64,000 nucleotides of DNA from assembly GCF_000426545.1 (NCBI RefSeq), contig NZ_KE384535.1:327257-391256 (forward strand), read 5' to 3'. Both the position numbers and the translations under genes were made by a program. The notes below the pieces were generated by a model. The model saw only the letters and a list, made by a program, of their open reading frames with translations, was not told the DNA's origin and did no database searches. The stretch is from Paenibacillus massiliensis subsp. panacisoli DSM 21345 (GTDB taxonomy: Bacteria; Bacillota; Bacilli; Paenibacillales; Paenibacillaceae). Shown here piece by piece: positions 44,086-53,333 of this stretch. Numbering within the stretch: position 1 is the stretch's first letter; each line of letters opens with the position of its first letter.

Positions 44086-44928
44086 TTAGAAGTCAAAGTT
44101 ATCCGGATCGGGGCCAACGCGCATATCCTGATTCAAGCTGCTGATCAGCTGCATATCCTGCGGGGACAGCTCAAAATCAAACACATTAGCATTTTCAGCA
44201 ATGCGATGGGCCTTGATGGACTTCGGAATGGTTACTACGCCATTCTGCAGGTCCCAGCGGATAATGATCTGGGCAACCGACTTCCCATGTTTCGTAGCAA
44301 TCTCCTGAAGCTCTTTGTGCTCGAGCAATTGTCCCTGCATAAGAGGGGACCAAGCCTCCAATTGAATGCCATGCTTCTGACAGTAGGCTCTGAGCTCAAC
44401 CTGTGTAAGGCGAGGATGGTATTCCACCTGATTCACCATGGGCTTGATCTCTGCATCCTTCATCAGCTCCTCCAGATGATGAATCTGGAAGTTACTGACA
44501 CCAATGGCTTTGACGCGTCCTGTTGTGTACAGCGTCTCCAGAGCTCGCCAGGCCTCTTTGAATTTTCCTTCAACAGGCCAGTGGATGAGGTATAGATCCA
44601 GGTATTCCAGACCTAACTTACGCAGACTTTCATCATAGGCCTGCAGTGTGGATTCATAGCCTAGCTCGCTATTCCACACCTTGGAGGTGACAAACAGGTC
44701 TTCGCGCTCTATGCCTGCCGCCTCTAGGCCTTCGCGAATACCCATACCGACACCTTCTTCATTGGCGTAGATCGCGGCCGTATCCACACTGCGATAGCCT
44801 TGGGTGATGGCTTCGCGCACAGCGCTTACCAGCTCCGGGCCTTCTTCGACCTTGAATACCCCAAGTCCAAGCCAGGGCATCTTGACCCCGTTCGCCAATA
44901 TCGTTGTATCCTGTAAATGAGTTGCCAT
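44086..44928 (-). CDS. Aldo/keto reductase
   Basis: TIM-barrel AKR of 280 residues with the start ILANGVKMPWLGLGVFKV, catalytic Tyr in DTAAIYANEEGVG, Lys in FVTSKVWNS and His in LIHWPVEGK, and the NADPH-binding PKSIKAHRIAENANVFDFEL. It reduces carbonyls such as glyoxals with NADPH. The start at 44928 (MATHLQD) has GGAGGAAAAGAT upstream; the frame extends earlier without a better site. It stands alone on the minus strand. Confidence 0.92.
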   Translation of the reverse strand: MATHLQDTTILANGVKMPWLGLGVFKVEEGPELVSAVREAITQGYRSVDTAAIYANEEGVGMGIREGLEAAGIEREDLFVTSKVWNSELGYESTLQAYDESLRKLGLEYLDLYLIHWPVEGKFKEAWRALETLYTTGRVKAIGVSNFQIHHLEELMKDAEIKPMVNQVEYHPRLTQVELRAYCQKHGIQLEAWSPLMQGQLLEHKELQEIATKHGKSVAQIIIRWDLQNGVVTIPKSIKAHRIAENANVFDFELSPQDMQLISSLNQDMRVGPDPDNFDF

Positions 44929-45073
44929 ATCTTTTCCTCCGCTCACAATCATATATTTTGCCAATATCCTAATAGCTCAAATGGTATGAAATGAATTTCA
45001 GCTCATTACCGTTGACCATTGCCATTATGCTGCACAGGATTCGTTTTGTGAAGAACGTACTTTTTTGTAATTT

Positions 45074-45149
45074 AGGTACTCCAAAGTGCCATAGGTACTT
45101 GAAAGTGCTATAGATACTCGGCAGTGCTATAGATACTGGAAGGCGACAC
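45074..45149. repeat. 19-bp tandem repeat
   Basis: AGGTACTCCAAAGTGCCAT, AGGTACTTGAAAGTGCTAT and AGATACTCGGCAGTGCTAT run head to tail from 45074 to 45130, and a fourth unit (AGATACTGGAAGG...) decays to about 45149. The unit core is AGNTACT plus AGTGCTAT. It lies at the 3' end of the AraC gene below, between it and the aldo/keto reductase. Confidence 0.9.
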
Positions 45150-45165
45150 AGTAGCTTTCTGGCGA

Positions 45166-45993
45166 TTACTTCGTACCGCTTCGATAGGCACTGGGGCTGA
45201 CGCCGGTTGCTCTTTTGAAGGTACGCGAGAAATAGGGAAGATCCATACCGAGCTGCTCAGCAGTCTCCGAAATGGACAGATCCGTAAATGAAAGTAGTCG
45301 CTTTGCCTTATCCATTCGCTTTTGCTGGACATAATGCATCGGCGTGACGCCCATTAATCTTTTGAAATAGGGAATGAAGTAATTCGGATGCAGATGAATG
45401 ATGTCCGCCAGGGCGTCAATCTCGATCTGGCGATCCAGGTGCTCTTCAATATACTGAAGCACACTTCCAAGCTTGTGGCGTTCCTCATGATAGAGGAAGC
45501 GATTAAGCTCTGTAGCATACTCGCACTGCTCCATACAGTAGGCAAGAATATGAAGAAGTGCTGCTTTAAGGCGTAATGGAGCGAGATAACCACCTTGATG
45601 AAACTGCTCCTCCATGTCCAGAAATAGGCTCCGCGTTGCCTCGGGATCGGCTGCATCGACAAGGATCAAGCCGACATCGGCTGGAAAGAGAGGCCATTCC
45701 CCGATCTTGGCGTCAAAATGACAAAAGTGGCGTGTATAGGGATGTAAGCGAGAGGTCATGGCTGTCTGAACAGAGCCTGCCGGCATGATCATAAGCTGTC
45801 TAGGCCTGGGATAATAGGTTTCACCATTCACTATGACAGACCCCTCGCCATCTGCAATGTAATATAGCCGACAGAATGAAGGGACCTCATCGGTATGATT
45901 CCAGCCTGCAAATTGGGATTTTGAATGAACTAATGATATAGATACCTTGAGATTCTCCAGCAGATTCTCGCTAAAGGATAGGGATTCAGACAT
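45166..45993 (-). CDS. AraC-family regulator of the Gfo/Idh/MocA operon
   Basis: A cupin sensor domain (SFCRLYYIADGEGSVIVNGE; PRQLMIMPAGSV) followed by two helix-turn-helix units at the C-terminus (ALADIIHLHPNYFIPYFKRL and ISETAEQLGMDLPYFSRTFKR). AGGAGG lies seven bases before the ATG at 45993. It is transcribed divergently from the sugar-oxidoreductase operon at 46163 and presumably activates it. Confidence 0.88.
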   Translation of the reverse strand: MSESLSFSENLLENLKVSISLVHSKSQFAGWNHTDEVPSFCRLYYIADGEGSVIVNGETYYPRPRQLMIMPAGSVQTAMTSRLHPYTRHFCHFDAKIGEWPLFPADVGLILVDAADPEATRSLFLDMEEQFHQGGYLAPLRLKAALLHILAYCMEQCEYATELNRFLYHEERHKLGSVLQYIEEHLDRQIEIDALADIIHLHPNYFIPYFKRLMGVTPMHYVQQKRMDKAKRLLSFTDLSISETAEQLGMDLPYFSRTFKRATGVSPSAYRSGTK

Positions 45994-46108
45994 ATTGCAG
46001 CCTCCTGCCTCGTGTCCGTGATAGTTGTCTTTATTATAATCCAAACAATTGGCATGAACACCTTAGTATTATACAAATATGTCTTAGTTTCAGGTATTCT
46101 ACTTCCAA

Positions 46109-46122
46109 TGAAAACGTTATAT
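46109..46122 (+). promoter_or_regulatory. Candidate cre (CcpA) site before the Gfo/Idh/MocA operon
   Basis: TGAAAACGTTATAT matches 13 of 14 positions of the cre consensus TGWAARCGNTWNCW. It lies about 35 bp downstream of a possible -10 (TACAAA at 46072) and 41 bp before the first ATG, a roadblock position. Confidence 0.6.
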
Positions 46123-46162
46123 TCTCTATCCATACCATAACCAAGGAGGTCATCCAAGCGGA

Positions 46163-47326
46163 ATGGAGAAGGTACGTTACGGAATTATTGGCATTGGGAA
46201 TATGGGGAAGTCCCATGCCATTCAGCTGTTGAATCAGATAGAGGGGGCCGAGTTAGCCGCCGTATGTGATATATCTCCAGAGCGCCTGAAGTGGGCTAAG
46301 GAAGAGCTGCCAGCAGGGATACATCACTATGAGCAGCCTGAGGCCATGCTCCAGTCGGGTCAGATTGACGCAGTGATTGTCGCTACACCACATTATGACC
46401 ATCCTACACTTGCTATTCAGGCGTTCGATGCAGGCTTGCATGTGCTGATTGAGAAGCCGGCAGGCGTCTATACCAAGGCGGTCAGACAGATGAATGAGAA
46501 GGCGGCGGCTTCGGACCGGGTGTTCGGCATTATGTATAATCAGCGAACCAATCCACTGTACCAGAAGCTGAAGGAACTGATCTCGTCAGGTGAGCTGGGA
46601 GAAGTCCGCCGTACCAATTGGATTGTCACGAATTGGTACCGCTCTCAAAGCTACTATGATTCAGGTGGCTGGAGAGCAACCTGGGCTGGAGAGGGTGGAG
46701 GCGTACTACTGAATCAGGACCCGCATCAGCTTGATCTGTGGCAGTGGACGACAGGATTAATGCCGACGAGAGTCCGGGCCTTCTGTTATTTTGGCAAATA
46801 CCACGATATTGAGGTCGAGGACGATGTAACAGCCTATGTGGAATACGCCAATGGAGCTACCGGGCTGTTCGTCACGACTACTGGAGAGGCACCCGGTACG
46901 AATCGATTCGAGGTAAACGGTACACGTGGCAAAATCGTAGTGGAGGATGGGAAGCTTACCTTCTGGCGACTGCGCGTCCCCGAGCCTGAATGGAATGCAA
47001 GCTACACTGGTGGATTCGGCTCGCCAGAATGCTGGACCTGCGACATTCCTGTTCCTGTCGGGCATGGAGAGCAGCACGTGGGCATTCTACGTAATTTTAC
47101 AAATGCGATCCTGCACGGCGAACAGCTACTTGCCCCCGGTGAGCAAGGTATTCATGGGCTTACCTTGTCCAATGCGATGTATCTGTCTGCTTGGGAGGAT
47201 GACTGGGTCGACCTTCCACTGGATGAGGATCGGTTCCTGGAGCTGCTGGAGAGCAAAATTGCTGACTCAAAATATGTAAAGAAGAACGCGGCTGATATTA
47301 CGCTGGACGTGACGGGAACCCACTAA
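46163..47326 (+). CDS. Gfo/Idh/MocA-family oxidoreductase (first)
   Basis: Rossmann domain GIIGIGNMGKSHA (residues 7-19), EKPAG with the catalytic Lys near 97, and GGGVLLNQDPHQLDL with the paired Asp/His of the active site. Members oxidise sugars or inositols with NAD(P), or use 1,5-anhydro or keto sugars. AAGGAGG lies 13 bases before the ATG, somewhat far. First gene of a four-gene operon and likely under AraC and cre control. Exact substrate unknown. Confidence 0.9.
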   Translation: MEKVRYGIIGIGNMGKSHAIQLLNQIEGAELAAVCDISPERLKWAKEELPAGIHHYEQPEAMLQSGQIDAVIVATPHYDHPTLAIQAFDAGLHVLIEKPAGVYTKAVRQMNEKAAASDRVFGIMYNQRTNPLYQKLKELISSGELGEVRRTNWIVTNWYRSQSYYDSGGWRATWAGEGGGVLLNQDPHQLDLWQWTTGLMPTRVRAFCYFGKYHDIEVEDDVTAYVEYANGATGLFVTTTGEAPGTNRFEVNGTRGKIVVEDGKLTFWRLRVPEPEWNASYTGGFGSPECWTCDIPVPVGHGEQHVGILRNFTNAILHGEQLLAPGEQGIHGLTLSNAMYLSAWEDDWVDLPLDEDRFLELLESKIADSKYVKKNAADITLDVTGTH

Positions 47327-47352
47327 TACGAACTGAAGGAGGAACACTTGCC

Positions 47353-48135
47353 ATGACACCGGAAAAATTGGCTGTTCAGCTATATACGCTGCGTAATTAC
47401 ACGCAGACAGAGGAGGGACTCAGGGAGACGCTCTCCAAGGTGGCCAAGATAGGCTACCGTTCTGTGCAGGTATCTGGTATTGGTCCCATACCCCCTCACA
47501 CGGTTAAGCAATTGACTGATGAAGCGGGTCTGTCCATATGCGCTACCCATATTCCGTGGGATCGGCTGGAGAACAACCTGGAAGCGGTTGCGGAGCAGCA
47601 TAAGCTGTGGAACTGCTCGTACGTAGGTCTTGGGGGAATGCCTCAGGCTTTCCGGGGCTCGGCAGAGGGCTATCGAGCTTTCATTGCAAAAGCAGGGTCC
47701 ATTGCGAATAAGCTCAAGCATGATTACGGTCTGCAATTCGTGTATCACAATCACCATTTTGAATTTGAGCGCTTTGAGGGGAAGGCTGGCCTGCAAATCA
47801 TACTTGATGAGACGGACCCCGCTTCCTTCGGCCTGGAGCTGGATTTGTACTGGATTCAGGCAGGTGGCGGTGACCCGGTGGAATGGATTCGCAAGACTGC
47901 TGGACGGATGCAGGTCGTGCATTTCAAGGATATGGCGATCGTAGCCGAGAAGCAGCTATTTGCGGAGATTGGTGAAGGAAACATGAACTATCCTGCGATT
48001 ATTAAGGCCTGTAATGAAACAGGCATCGAGTGGGTGGTAGTGGAACAGGACGAGTGTCAGCGCGATCCGTTCGAGAGCATTGAGATCAGCTGGCAGTATC
48101 TGCTTGGGAAGTGCGAGGAGGAGATAACAGCATGA
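47353..48135 (+). CDS. Sugar phosphate isomerase/epimerase (AP-endonuclease-2 TIM barrel)
   Basis: A 260-residue TIM barrel with metal-ligand residues in VYHNHHFEFERF, ELDLYWIQAGGG, VVHFKDM and EVVVEQDE-like WVVVEQDECQRDP, as in IolE- and xylose-isomerase-like epimerases. It probably isomerises the product of the neighbouring dehydrogenases. GGAGGAACACTTGCC precedes the ATG. Its stop overlaps the next gene (ATGA). Confidence 0.9.
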   Translation: MTPEKLAVQLYTLRNYTQTEEGLRETLSKVAKIGYRSVQVSGIGPIPPHTVKQLTDEAGLSICATHIPWDRLENNLEAVAEQHKLWNCSYVGLGGMPQAFRGSAEGYRAFIAKAGSIANKLKHDYGLQFVYHNHHFEFERFEGKAGLQIILDETDPASFGLELDLYWIQAGGGDPVEWIRKTAGRMQVVHFKDMAIVAEKQLFAEIGEGNMNYPAIIKACNETGIEWVVVEQDECQRDPFESIEISWQYLLGKCEEEITA

Positions 48136-49253
48136 ATACGAACAATGGCATGATGTATGCCCCAGTCTTTGAGGCGAAGCCCGTCGTAAAGCCAGGAGAA
48201 TTTGTATTTGCAGCTATGGCACTGGACCATGGGCATATCTACGGAATGTGTAATGGATTGCTTGAAGCAGGCGGGACATTGAAATGGGTATACGATCCAG
48301 ATCCGATCAAGGTGCAGGAATTCATGGCACGCTATACAGGAGTGCAGGCTGCACAATCTGCTGAAGAGATACTGGAGGATGCTGACGTCCGACTGGTAGC
48401 CGCCGCTGCTGTACCTTGTGAGAGAGGACCACTCGGCATTCAGGTAATGAATGCAGGCAAGGATTATTTTACAGACAAGACGCCATTCACCGAACTGGAG
48501 CAATTGGAGGCAGCCAGACAAGTAGTTCAACGAACTGGACGAAAATACATGGTGTACTATAGCGAGCGTTTGCACGTGGAAAGTGCTGTATATGCAGGCC
48601 AATTGATCAAAGAGGGAGCCATTGGACGTGTCATTCAGGTAATGGGTACAGGACCTCATCGTCTGAGTGCGCCGGATCGACCGGCATGGTTCTTCGAGAA
48701 GAGCAAATATGGAGGCATTCTCTGCGATATTGGCAGCCATCAGATCGAGCAATTTTTGTATTATGCAGGCTGCAGGGATGCTAGCGTGGTTCGTAGCCAT
48801 GTGGGGAATTATGCAAATGCCATTTACCCGGAATTGGAGGATTTCGGGGACGCCATGCTGGTTGGCGACAATGGAGCAACGAACTACTTTCGGGTGGACT
48901 GGTTCACTCCGAGTGGACTCAGCGTATGGGGTGATGGCAGATGTACAATTCTGGGGACAGAAGGATATATCGAGCTTCGAAAATATGTAGATATTGCCCG
49001 CTCCCAGAAAGGTGATCATGTCTACTGGGTGGATCAAAAAGGAGAACATTACTTGGACGTGGGAGGGAAGGTGGGTTATCCCTTCTTCGGAGAGCTGATC
49101 CTCGACTGCTTGCATCGGACCGAGCGGGCTATGACACAGCACCATGTCTTCAAGGCAGCGGAGCTATGTCTTCAAGCTCAGGCTCAAGCAGTGAATCTCG
49201 TATCCGCCGGAGGTCAGGTACTACATGTGGATCATGATGAAGTGAGGCGATAG
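48132..49253 (+). CDS. Gfo/Idh/MocA-family oxidoreductase (second, divergent)
   Basis: A 373-residue dehydrogenase of this superfamily with an atypical N-terminus: FVFAAMALDHGHIYGMCNGL takes the place of the glycine-rich loop, while DKTPF stands for the usual EKP, keeping the lysine. The C-terminal half has GGILCDIGSHQIEQFLYYAG. The altered nucleotide loop suggests a distinct cofactor mode. ATG at 48132 overlaps the previous stop, with GAGGAGGAG upstream. It ends three bases before the third dehydrogenase. Confidence 0.85.
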   Translation: MNTNNGMMYAPVFEAKPVVKPGEFVFAAMALDHGHIYGMCNGLLEAGGTLKWVYDPDPIKVQEFMARYTGVQAAQSAEEILEDADVRLVAAAAVPCERGPLGIQVMNAGKDYFTDKTPFTELEQLEAARQVVQRTGRKYMVYYSERLHVESAVYAGQLIKEGAIGRVIQVMGTGPHRLSAPDRPAWFFEKSKYGGILCDIGSHQIEQFLYYAGCRDASVVRSHVGNYANAIYPELEDFGDAMLVGDNGATNYFRVDWFTPSGLSVWGDGRCTILGTEGYIELRKYVDIARSQKGDHVYWVDQKGEHYLDVGGKVGYPFFGELILDCLHRTERAMTQHHVFKAAELCLQAQAQAVNLVSAGGQVLHVDHDEVRR

Positions 49254-49255
49254 CT

Positions 49256-50266
49256 ATGAAGGAGATTGGAGCGGCCATTGTCGGCTGTGGCAATATCAGC
49301 ACGGTTCATGCGCAGGCGTTATCCGAATTGGAAGGCGTTCAGCTACGTGCGGTAGTCGATACCGATCTGGAGCGAACTCAGTCAATAGGAAGGGAGTATG
49401 GATGTGAAGCCCTAGGTGATATACATCAGTTGACCCAAAGATCAGACATTCAGGTCGTACATCTATGTACGCCGCATTATCTCCACGTTCCAATGGCACT
49501 AATGATGCTGAAATCGGGCAAGCATGTGCTCACCGAGAAGCCAATGTCGCATACGCTTGCGGAAGGTAGGCAACTGGTTGAAGCCGCTTCAACGAGTGGA
49601 TTACAGCTCGGCGTATGCTTCCAGAATCGCTATAATGAATCTTCCATCCGCATCAAGGAGATGACAAGCTCCGGTGAGCTCGGAAGACTTGTGGGAATGA
49701 AGGCCGTCCTGACCTGGTACAGGGAAGAGGCTTATTATACGCAGAGTCCGTGGCGTGGGCAATGGGCAACGGAAGGTGGCGGTGTCCTGATGAACCAGGC
49801 CATCCATACATTGGATCTACTACAGTGGTTCGGTGGGGAGATTGCTACTGTTCACGGAAGTGTGACGACGGACGCACTTGGACATTGCATTGAGGTGGAG
49901 GATACGGCGCATGCCAGAGTCCGCTTTGCCAATGGAGCCACAGCTATATTCTACGCCACAAATGGATATGTCGAGAATTCCCCGCTTGAGCTGGAAATTG
50001 TCTTTGAGGAGGGCAGGCTGATCCAGCGAAGCCACTCGTTATTCCTTCAGAAGGATGGCGCAGAGACAATGCTCTGCGGAGCCCCTACGTACGACGGCTT
50101 CACGGGAAGATCCTACTGGGGGATTAGTCATGTTCATTTGATTCAGCATTACTATCAGTGCCTGAAGTCTGGTACGCCCTTCCCGATTGATGCCTTAGAA
50201 GGACTGAAGGCTATACAGCTGATCCATGAGATCTATGAATCTTCTATTCATAGAAGAACCTCGTAA
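49256..50266 (+). CDS. Gfo/Idh/MocA-family oxidoreductase (third)
   Basis: Standard superfamily layout: AIVGCGNISTVHAQAL near residue 7, EKPMSHT near 93 with the catalytic Lys, and GGGVLMNQAIHTLDLLQWFGG with Asp/His. 336 residues. It closes the operon; a terminator follows at 50361. The gene order of one isomerase among three dehydrogenases resembles inositol or 3-keto-sugar routes, but no transporter or hydrolase is included. Confidence 0.9.
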   Translation: MKEIGAAIVGCGNISTVHAQALSELEGVQLRAVVDTDLERTQSIGREYGCEALGDIHQLTQRSDIQVVHLCTPHYLHVPMALMMLKSGKHVLTEKPMSHTLAEGRQLVEAASTSGLQLGVCFQNRYNESSIRIKEMTSSGELGRLVGMKAVLTWYREEAYYTQSPWRGQWATEGGGVLMNQAIHTLDLLQWFGGEIATVHGSVTTDALGHCIEVEDTAHARVRFANGATAIFYATNGYVENSPLELEIVFEEGRLIQRSHSLFLQKDGAETMLCGAPTYDGFTGRSYWGISHVHLIQHYYQCLKSGTPFPIDALEGLKAIQLIHEIYESSIHRRTS

Positions 50267-50360
50267 AGGCAGCCGAATAGAGAAATTCAACCAAGAGTCT
50301 AGCAAGATCAACGGCTCGTACTTCTTTCGAGGTCAATACGAATTCACAATTGATATCAGT

Positions 50361-50398
50361 GCTCTGCTGGGTAACGCTAGTAGGGCTTTTCTATTTTG
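50361..50398 (+). terminator. Terminator of the Gfo/Idh/MocA operon
   Basis: GCTCTGCTGG (50361-50370) pairs with CTAGTAGGGC (50377-50386) using G-U pairs, followed by TTTTCTATTTT. Confidence 0.7.
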
Positions 50399-50409
50399 AT
50401 GGTGTGCTT

Positions 50410-50440
50410 TGAATAAAAGTGCATTAAAGCGAACAACTTA
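50410..50440 (+). promoter_or_regulatory. Possible SigG-type promoter for the germination operon
   Basis: TGAATA (50410-50415) and CAACTTA (50434-50440) with an 18-bp spacer resemble the SigG -35 (TGAATA) and -10 (CATACTA) boxes; the -10 match is partial. gerA operons are SigG-transcribed in the forespore of Bacillus. Confidence 0.4.
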
Positions 50441-50466
50441 AGGAAAATATAGTAAAGAGGGCTTTT

Positions 50467-52074
50467 ATGAAATTCAAAAAACATAAAAAATTGTTTAAGC
50501 CATTTAAAAATGCCCCCAGAGACCATTATCACGAGCCTAGTAAAACAAACATTGAAGATGTTTCTGACCTCCAGCGGATGAGCATAGTCGATTGGATTCA
50601 AAAAAAAATAGGTGGGAGTTCAGACGTCGTTTTTCGCACACTATCCAGTTCAAGTGAAACGTGCAATTCCCAGGTGACCATTATCTATATCGAAGGCCTT
50701 GTAGATCAACAATTACTAACGAAGATGTTAGATGTATTGTCTAATACAGAGACCAGGCTTCGTGATGCGCTCGATCCAGTAACTTGGCTGAAAACCCACC
50801 TCCCAGTAGGGAGTCTCAAGTCTACAGATAAAAATAAGCTTCTGAAATCGATCCTGGATGGCCAGGCGGCAATCATTGTTGACGACGAGAACGCAGCCTT
50901 TACTGTAGCGATTGCGGGTGGAGTTCGAAGATCGGTTGAAGAACCAACTTCACAAACGGTGCTTCGCGGCCCCAAAGAGGGGTTTACGGAGGACATCTCC
51001 ACAAACATGGCTCTTTTGCGTAGAATAATGCGAACACCAGAGCTGCAATTCGATTCATTAACAATTGGAGAATATACACAAACTAAAGTGTCTGTAGCTT
51101 TTATCAAGGGTATTGCTGATCCGAATGTGGTTAAGGAAGTGAAAAAGCGACTTGAATCCATCAATACAGATAGTATTTTGGAGAGTGGATATATTGAGGA
51201 ATTTATACAGGACGGGGTATACACACCTTTTCCAACGATTTTGGATACGGAGCGGCCTGATGCTGTAGCTGGTGGGTTATTGGAAGGGTTAGTAGCGATC
51301 ATAGTTGATGGTACTCCCTTCGTACTTCTTGCTCCCGTGACTTTTTTCAGATTCTTTATATCAAGTGAGGACTACTATCAAAGATATGATATCGCCTCCT
51401 TTTTACGAATCATTCGCTTCACTTCTTTCTTCGTTGCTCTTCTGCTGCCTTCTTTTTTCATTGCATTAACTACCTTCCAGCAGGAGATGTTACCTACAAC
51501 CCTGTTAATTAGTCTTGCTGCTCAGCGGGAGAATACCCCTTTGCCCGCAGTAGTGGAGGCTCTTCTCATGGAACTGACTTTTGAAGTCATACGAGAAGCA
51601 GGTGTGCGTATGCCGCGGGCAATAGGTCCAGCTATCTCTATTGTTGGAGCCTTAGTATTGGGACAATCAGCTGTTCAAGCGGGGCTTGTCTCGGCGGCTA
51701 TGGTCATCGTCGTCTCGTTTACGGCCATATCCAACTTCGTGCTGCCAGCTATTAATATGGCTTCTGCTGTTCGATTGTTGCGTTTTGCACTCATGTTGCT
51801 TGCAGGCTCACTAGGTCTATTCGGCATTTTAGTAGGGTTGGTGCCGATCTTAGTTCACTTGGCATCTCTTCAAACATTCGGTGTTCCCTATCTTCTACCC
51901 GCATCGCCCTTCAAAGGTAATAATATGAAGGATTTTGTACTTCGTTTTCCTTGGTGGAAAATGCGAACAAGGCCTGCCATGATCGGTGATATCAATCACA
52001 TCAGACAGGGACCCGAACAGAAGCCAAATTCTCTATTGACAAGTGATGAACGGAATGATCACTCAGGCAATTAG
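50467..52074 (+). CDS. Spore germinant receptor subunit A (GerA/GerKA family)
   Basis: A 535-residue GerA-family protein with a basic N-terminus, an N-terminal soluble region (about 60-290) and four to five C-terminal transmembrane helices; GVYTPFPTILDTERPDAVAGGLLEGLVAIIVDGTPFVLLAPVTF is the family block near residue 262. It sits in the spore inner membrane and senses nutrient germinants with the B and C subunits. AGAGGG precedes the ATG. Order in this operon is A-C-B. Confidence 0.93.
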   Translation: MKFKKHKKLFKPFKNAPRDHYHEPSKTNIEDVSDLQRMSIVDWIQKKIGGSSDVVFRTLSSSSETCNSQVTIIYIEGLVDQQLLTKMLDVLSNTETRLRDALDPVTWLKTHLPVGSLKSTDKNKLLKSILDGQAAIIVDDENAAFTVAIAGGVRRSVEEPTSQTVLRGPKEGFTEDISTNMALLRRIMRTPELQFDSLTIGEYTQTKVSVAFIKGIADPNVVKEVKKRLESINTDSILESGYIEEFIQDGVYTPFPTILDTERPDAVAGGLLEGLVAIIVDGTPFVLLAPVTFFRFFISSEDYYQRYDIASFLRIIRFTSFFVALLLPSFFIALTTFQQEMLPTTLLISLAAQRENTPLPAVVEALLMELTFEVIREAGVRMPRAIGPAISIVGALVLGQSAVQAGLVSAAMVIVVSFTAISNFVLPAINMASAVRLLRFALMLLAGSLGLFGILVGLVPILVHLASLQTFGVPYLLPASPFKGNNMKDFVLRFPWWKMRTRPAMIGDINHIRQGPEQKPNSLLTSDERNDHSGN

Positions 52075-52085
52075 GAGGGTAACGG

Positions 52086-53303
52086 ATGCTCAAAATCTGT
52101 AAAATTTATGTTTCAGTGATTCTTATATTCATTCTCCCAGGATGCTGGAATCGAATTGAGCTTAATGAAATTGGGATTACTTCGGCTACTGGATTTGACC
52201 GGGATGGGAATGATTGGTTAGCAACATATCAAGTCATCGTGCCGTCATCCATCACTTCAAATACAGGAGGTGGATCAGGCACCTCCCAGCCTGCGATAAA
52301 TGTATTCTCTGTAAAAGGCAGTACGATCTCGGAAGCAGCCAATTTAAGCAACCTGGACAATCCGCGGAGGTTATATTTGGCGCATAATAACGTAGTCATC
52401 ATTGGGAAAGAGGCCATGGACAAAGGAATCAGCCAACTCATCGACACATACTTGCGTAACACGGAGTCGCGTGAAACGGTGTGGCTGCTCCTGACAGATA
52501 AAAAGGCTGACAGTATTCTACGTAAGCTAATCCCACCTGAGAAGGTACCTGGTTCAAGCATTTCGCAAATGCTGACAAAAGAGAAGCGAATTTCTTCTAT
52601 TTTTCCACCCGTCACTGTGTTTGACTATGCCTATAAAATGAATTCTGACGCAAAGGCCATTGGCATACCTATGATTACATTAGCGGGTGCCGAAAGCTCC
52701 GAAAATGAAAAAATGCTGGAATCACTGGATATTTATAAAGAGGTTAGCCCACCTCTAAAAATTCGAATTTCTGAGCTAGCTATTATTCAGAACGACCGCC
52801 TCGTTGGATTCATGAATCAGCATGAGAGCAGAGGACTGAGCTGGCTTACTAATAGAGTGAATGGAACCGTCTTGTCCTTATCTTCCTCAGAGCATAAATC
52901 CAAGCAGAATATCTCTCTTACTGTTCTACGATCCAAAACGAGACTTCAACTAGTGAAACAAGGATATCACTACATAATGAATGTCCGTGTTAACACAAAG
53001 GCGAATATAAGTGAATCTGGGTCCAAGTTGAATTCGTCCCAAGTGACGGCGGTCAAACAAATAGAGAAGCAGGCGGCAAAGCAAATTGGAGACGAAATTC
53101 GTGCGAGCTGGGAAGTTATGCAGCAGCTTGGGGCAGATTTGGGCGGATTTGCTGATATCCTCCATCGTGAGTATCCGAAGGACTGGAGAGGACTTGAGAA
53201 AAATTGGGGAAGAGAGTTTAAGAACGTGGATCTGAATATTCAGGTTAACGTGACCATAAAACGACCGGGAATGTTCCAGAATTCGTTTCGAAATCTAGAA
53301 TAA
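52086..53303 (+). CDS. Germinant receptor lipoprotein subunit C (GerKC family)
   Basis: The Ger(x)C family lipoprotein of 405 residues has lipobox LPGC with Cys20, then the family opening WNRIELNEIGITSATGFDRDG and NPRRLYLAHNNVVIIGKEA. The lipid anchor holds it on the outer face of the inner spore membrane with subunits A and B. It begins 11 bp after the A gene, with AGGAGGGTAACGG upstream. Confidence 0.93.
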   Translation: MLKICKIYVSVILIFILPGCWNRIELNEIGITSATGFDRDGNDWLATYQVIVPSSITSNTGGGSGTSQPAINVFSVKGSTISEAANLSNLDNPRRLYLAHNNVVIIGKEAMDKGISQLIDTYLRNTESRETVWLLLTDKKADSILRKLIPPEKVPGSSISQMLTKEKRISSIFPPVTVFDYAYKMNSDAKAIGIPMITLAGAESSENEKMLESLDIYKEVSPPLKIRISELAIIQNDRLVGFMNQHESRGLSWLTNRVNGTVLSLSSSEHKSKQNISLTVLRSKTRLQLVKQGYHYIMNVRVNTKANISESGSKLNSSQVTAVKQIEKQAAKQIGDEIRASWEVMQQLGADLGGFADILHREYPKDWRGLEKNWGREFKNVDLNIQVNVTIKRPGMFQNSFRNLE

Positions 53304-53333
53304 AAACTAGTCCATCATCGAAGGAGAACTGTC

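Noticed and set aside
48057..49145. Large minus-strand open frame antisense to the second Gfo/Idh/MocA gene
   Set aside because: It has no ribosome site or family resemblance, and the plus strand carries a clear dehydrogenase with coupled starts. Long antisense frames are common opposite genes of this base composition.
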